In this document: one piece after another, positions 5,545 to 8,050 of the stretch
How positions within the stretch are numbered: the stretch's first letter is position 1
Layout of the letters: each line of letters opens with the position of its first letter
Assembly (NCBI GenBank): GCA_964432155.1
Contig: CAYSMF010000032.1
Span: 1-8,050, forward strand
Direction: 5' to 3'
Source: UBA10438 sp964432155
GTDB taxonomy: Bacteria > Bacteroidota > Ignavibacteria > Kapaibacteriales > Kapaibacteriaceae
DNA length: 8,050 nucleotides
Program-made: the position numbers and the translations under genes
The notes under the pieces: generated by a model
What the model was told of the DNA's origin: nothing
The model's input: the letters and a program-made list of their open reading frames with translations, nothing else
Database searches by the model: none

Positions 5545-6949
5545 CCTTAGTTTGCATTACTCAAGGCTAGTTGTTCTCGCTACCATTGTGATGAGCGCGC
5601 TTGTAGCTAATGCCCAACAAATCGTTGGGTCTGGTAGGCATGCCTCTATTCTGTGTGTGGATGGGGCTGTGTTTTCTTGGGGTGAGAATTACGACGGTCT
5701 TCTTGGTGACGGGACAATGACTCCGTCTCAGGAAGCTGTTCGGTCGAAGGTCCCCCCAGCTGCGCGCCTGATCGGTAGACATAATGGTGTCATGGCTATT
5801 GACTTTGATGGTCGCGTCTACACCTGGGGAGTAATTACCGGAAATCAGTTCGGGATGCCTTCTTGGCATTGGAGGGAAGCAATGCCACAGTCACTACCGT
5901 TCGTGAACGGTGTTCGAAATGCCACGACAAGTGATGCGAATGCCTACTATCACTTGGAAAACGGAAACATTTTGGTCAGTGGTGCTAACTCGCAGGGGCA
6001 ATATGGAAATGGCTCAACAACACGACTTGATTCCGGGGTTACTCTGGTGCCACTTGACAGTGTTCTTGATGTCTTTTGTGACATTGCAACAGCTTACGCC
6101 GTTCGTAAAGATGGATGGATATGGGCTTGGGGTTCAAATCAAGAGAACCAAATCGATAGCTCAACCAATCTGTACTATGACAAGCCAAGAAAGATGTTTC
6201 ATACACCAGGTGTTGCCTTTACCTTAGGAACGTCTAGTGGGTTCATGAACGTATTCGGATCTATGCGAGTCGTCACCGTTGATGGTGACGTGTTGGTCTG
6301 GGGACAGAACGACAAGAACCAGTTGGGTGTAACGAACACGAAGAGAGTCAAGGTGCCGACGAAGATCGCTATGCCAGGCAAGGTCATTGCCATCACTGGT
6401 GGTCTATACCACACCGTGGTCTTGCTTGAAAACGGTACCGTGTGGTCATGGGGCGATAACGGTTTTGGTCAGCTCGGAAATCCAAACTACAACAACACTG
6501 TTGAACCTGTCGAAGCGATAGGACTTGCCAACGTGGTTGCGATTGGCTCAGGTTCATTCTCGTCGTATGCAATTATGCGCGACGGATCTCTCCACGGGTG
6601 GGGGGATAACACGTATCGTCAACTCAACCGCGACGATGCACCACGTCAGTACACAGCTGTTCCGCTGCCTGTGCCGTGTGGACTTGTATCTGGAGTGGCT
6701 GCAGATAGTCAGAAGACCACGACCCAAAGCTCGCCTAGCCCCGTGATCGATATTCTGACAGTTCCGATTGTTGAGGGTACCACGAGAGTTGAGATATTCT
6801 CGATCGAGGGAAGAACAGTTCACGTCGTACAACCCTCATTCACCGATTCAATGCTCAGATTTGATCTGTCCTCTGAGTCTCCTGGGCTTTACACGATTGT
6901 TCGCACGAGAGGATATGTTGTGACTACCGAGGTAGTGATCAAGTACTGA
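5537..6949 (+). CDS. Secreted RCC1-type seven-bladed beta-propeller with T9SS sorting domain
   Basis: This is a 470-residue protein probably exported by Sec, then carried across the outer membrane by the type IX system. The signal peptide is residues 1-26 (hydrophobic RLVVLATIVMSALVANA, cleavage before QQ). Seven RCC1-like repeats follow at about 30-385, marked by WGENYDGLLGDG (48), WGVITGNQFG (97), SGANSQGQYGNG (148, Ser for Trp), WGSNQENQ (198), WGQNDKNQLG (255), WGDNGFGQLG (305) and WGDNTYRQLN (355). Seven is the number needed to close a propeller. Residues about 403-470 match a type A sorting domain: VEIFSIEGRTV, FDLSSESPGLYTIV and a VVTTEVVIKY ending, with SPSP in place of the usual YPNP. 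RCC1 repeats mediate protein binding in eukaryotes; the bacterial secreted forms have no settled role. A surface-adhesion or binding function is inference. The start is set by AGGAG five bases before the ATG. Confidence 0.9.
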   Translation: MFNLSLHYSRLVVLATIVMSALVANAQQIVGSGRHASILCVDGAVFSWGENYDGLLGDGTMTPSQEAVRSKVPPAARLIGRHNGVMAIDFDGRVYTWGVITGNQFGMPSWHWREAMPQSLPFVNGVRNATTSDANAYYHLENGNILVSGANSQGQYGNGSTTRLDSGVTLVPLDSVLDVFCDIATAYAVRKDGWIWAWGSNQENQIDSSTNLYYDKPRKMFHTPGVAFTLGTSSGFMNVFGSMRVVTVDGDVLVWGQNDKNQLGVTNTKRVKVPTKIAMPGKVIAITGGLYHTVVLLENGTVWSWGDNGFGQLGNPNYNNTVEPVEAIGLANVVAIGSGSFSSYAIMRDGSLHGWGDNTYRQLNRDDAPRQYTAVPLPVPCGLVSGVAADSQKTTTQSSPSPVIDILTVPIVEGTTRVEIFSIEGRTVHVVQPSFTDSMLRFDLSSESPGLYTIVRTRGYVVTTEVVIKY

Positions 6950-7010
6950 TGACATCAGCTACCCCGCCTCTTTCAGTCAAACCGTAGTCTGTCATATTCG
7001 TTTTATCTAT

Positions 7011-7048
7011 GTCGGGGCGAGGATAGAATCCTTGTCCCGACGTTTTTT
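7011..7048 (+). terminator. Strong intrinsic terminator after the RCC1 gene
   Basis: GTCGGGGCGAGGAT (7011-7024) pairs fully with ATCCTTGTCCCGAC (7028-7041), a 14-bp stem including two G-T pairs, around the loop AGA. A run of six T follows at 7043-7048. It lies 62 bases after the RCC1 stop codon and should end that transcript, separating it from the restriction-gene fragment and the CIA30 gene. Confidence 0.88.
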
Positions 7049-7160
7049 GTCACCATATGAAGCATTGCTTTGGTAGAACCAAGCTCACTCTTTGTGGTTC
7101 TGAAGCCATCATCGCATTTAGTTCTTTTTTCTTGGTTCGCCATAGATGTGCAATGCGCGT

Positions 7161-7368
7161 GCTCGGCAACCGCTCAGCCCTCGACTGGATTGTCGACCAG
7201 TATCAAGTCAGCACCGACAAACGCAGCGGCATTACCAACGATCCCAACCGCGACGACGATCCAACGTACATCGTCCGCCTGATCAAGAAGGTTGTAACAG
7301 TGAGCGTGGAGACGGTGGGGCTCACCCCCCGGCCCCCTCTCGCACGCGAGCGAGGGAGCCATACATGA
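7161..7368 (+). pseudogene. 3' fragment of a type ISP restriction-modification gene
   Basis: The fragment encodes the last 68 residues, from LGNRSALDWIVDQ to ARERGSHT, identical in protein to the end of the gene at 1-1877. All catalytic and recognition parts are absent. The frame extends back to an ATG at 7057, giving a possible 103-residue protein with 35 unrelated N-terminal residues. That ATG sits just after the terminator T tract and has no ribosome binding site, so translation is unlikely. Only synonymous differences separate the fragment from the intact gene, which suggests it was cut recently from a functional paralogue. Confidence 0.75.
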
Positions 7369-7383
7369 TGATGTGGATGATGT
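7161..7383 (+). repeat. Right copy of the 223-bp direct duplication
   Basis: It matches 1670-1892 without gaps. Upstream of 7161 there is no further similarity to the restriction gene. Downstream, the match stops at 7383, exactly where the palindromic element begins in the left copy; here the sequence goes on as TGCAGCCCATTC and reaches the CIA30 start 38 bases later. Confidence 0.9.
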
Positions 7384-7421
7384 TGCAGCCCATTCAAATA
7401 CAACAACGCTAAGGTTCGCAA

Positions 7422-7979
7422 ATGATCACTGCTCTCGTTTTCCTGATGGCCATGGCCACGATTCCTATGTCGAGTTCGGATTCCATGATCAACTTCGGCC
7501 GCACAGCCGCTGGAGTTCAGGATTGGATCATGATATCGGATAACGTGATGGGTGGTATCACGGCGTCGAACCTTGTGTACACGGATAGCTCAATGGTGTT
7601 CTCAGGCACAATCTCTCTGGAGAACTACGGTGGGTTCGCGTCGGTGAAGACCAAGTTCGGTCGTTTTGATTTGTCGGAATACAAGGGTGTTCGAATCCGT
7701 TTCAAGTCCGCAAATCAGCAGTTTGCATTCACGCTCGAAAACAGTCGCAACTGGACGCAGCCGAACTTCAAGGGCGAGTTCGGGAGCGCGAAGGCAAACA
7801 CGTGGACCGAGACCACGATCTACTTCAAGGACTTCAAAGAATATCAGATCGGCGAGCCTACCGGCGGCAAGCTCGATCCTGCGCAACTCAAGGGCATCGT
7901 CAGACTCGGCATCATCACAACCGAGAAGAAGGAGGGTCCGTTCTCTCTCGAGGTTGATTATGTGGAGTTCATCAACTAA
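7422..7979 (+). CDS. CIA30-family protein with N-terminal signal sequence
   Basis: This 185-residue protein belongs to the CIA30 family, named after the mitochondrial complex I assembly factor NDUFAF1; bacterial members are small proteins with a galactose-binding-like fold and mostly unknown function. The signature WIMISDNVMGG is at residues 35-45, followed by SGTISLENYGGFASV (61-75), FDLSEYKGVRIRFKS (82-96) and the closing strand FSLEVDYVEFIN. Residues 2-15 are hydrophobic (ITALVFLMAMATIP) and may be a short signal peptide, which would put the protein in the periplasm. The length is close to normal for bacterial members. The ATG at 7422 has AAGG at 7411-7414. Only 38 bases separate it from the duplicated restriction fragment, so its promoter must lie within or upstream of that duplicate. 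A role in complex I assembly should not be assumed. Confidence 0.85.
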   Translation: MITALVFLMAMATIPMSSSDSMINFGRTAAGVQDWIMISDNVMGGITASNLVYTDSSMVFSGTISLENYGGFASVKTKFGRFDLSEYKGVRIRFKSANQQFAFTLENSRNWTQPNFKGEFGSAKANTWTETTIYFKDFKEYQIGEPTGGKLDPAQLKGIVRLGIITTEKKEGPFSLEVDYVEFIN

Positions 7980-7995
7980 ATACCCCGGGCCCCCT

Positions 7996-8050
7996 ACCGA
8001 TGCGCATGCATTGTTGTGTACATGATGATGTCGATGGTGTAGGGGCGAGA
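7996..8050. repeat. Palindromic element, copy C (cut by window end)
   Basis: All 55 bases match the left flank and first arm of copy B (2059-2113) exactly, including ATGCGCATGCATTG and the start of the arm at GTAGGGGCGAGA. The rest lies beyond the window. It starts 17 bases after the CIA30 stop codon. Confidence 0.88.

Noticed and set aside
7075..7138. GAACCAAG / CTTGGTTC 8-bp inverted repeat after the terminator
   Set aside because: A 47-base separation, no T tract and no element boundary nearby; likely chance.
1893..7160. The 5.3-kb segment as a classical genomic island with att sites
   Set aside because: No integrase or recombinase gene is present in the segment, and 223 bp is long for an att duplication; kept only as an alternative within the duplication findings.
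7057..7368. 103-residue + strand frame fused to the restriction fragment, as a real gene
   Set aside because: Its ATG follows the terminator T tract closely, has no ribosome binding site, and the 35 N-terminal residues look random.

Overview
The window looks like accessory DNA from a bacterium of the Bacteroidota/Chlorobiota (FCB) group, possibly a Kapabacteria- or Ignavibacteria-like lineage. The main reason is a protein ending in a type IX secretion (T9SS) sorting domain, together with a remnant of a second such domain and a secreted protein with a 'VPNGSFE' carbohydrate-binding-like domain. G+C is moderate (50-60% in most genes by hand count). The lineage is an inference, since no rRNA or housekeeping marker is present.

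Layout. Positions 1-1877 hold the 3' part of a type ISP restriction-modification gene: the methyltransferase NPPY motif, the target-recognition region and the complete C-terminus. Its last codons run into a GC-rich palindromic repeat. Positions 1871-2240 hold two tandem copies of a roughly 160-bp non-coding element, each bounded by a perfect 27-bp inverted repeat whose arms are themselves palindromes. Positions 2241-2843 have no credible gene but contain three successive hairpins, the last like a terminator. Positions 2844-5240 encode a secreted Cys-rich protein with four copies of a CC-containing repeat. Positions 5241-5536 carry no + strand gene, but the minus strand holds what looks like the broken end of a T9SS cargo gene. 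Positions 5537-6949 encode a secreted seven-bladed RCC1 beta-propeller with a T9SS sorting domain, followed by a strong intrinsic terminator (7011-7048). Positions 7161-7383 repeat the last 223 bp of the restriction gene region, leaving a 3' gene fragment. Positions 7422-7979 encode a small CIA30-family protein. The window ends inside a third copy of the palindromic element (7996-8050).

How it fits together. All intact genes are on the + strand but do not form an obvious operon. The clearest structure is a duplicated block: restriction-gene 3' end, then a variable insert, then the palindromic element, present on both sides of the two surface-protein genes. In the left copy the insert is a palindromic element and spacer; in the right copy it is the CIA30 gene. 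The two copies of the restriction-gene 3' end differ at 11 of 223 positions, and every difference is synonymous. This suggests that the right-hand fragment came from a functional paralogue rather than by free decay of this copy. I found no transposase, integrase, CRISPR array, tRNA or rRNA in the window.
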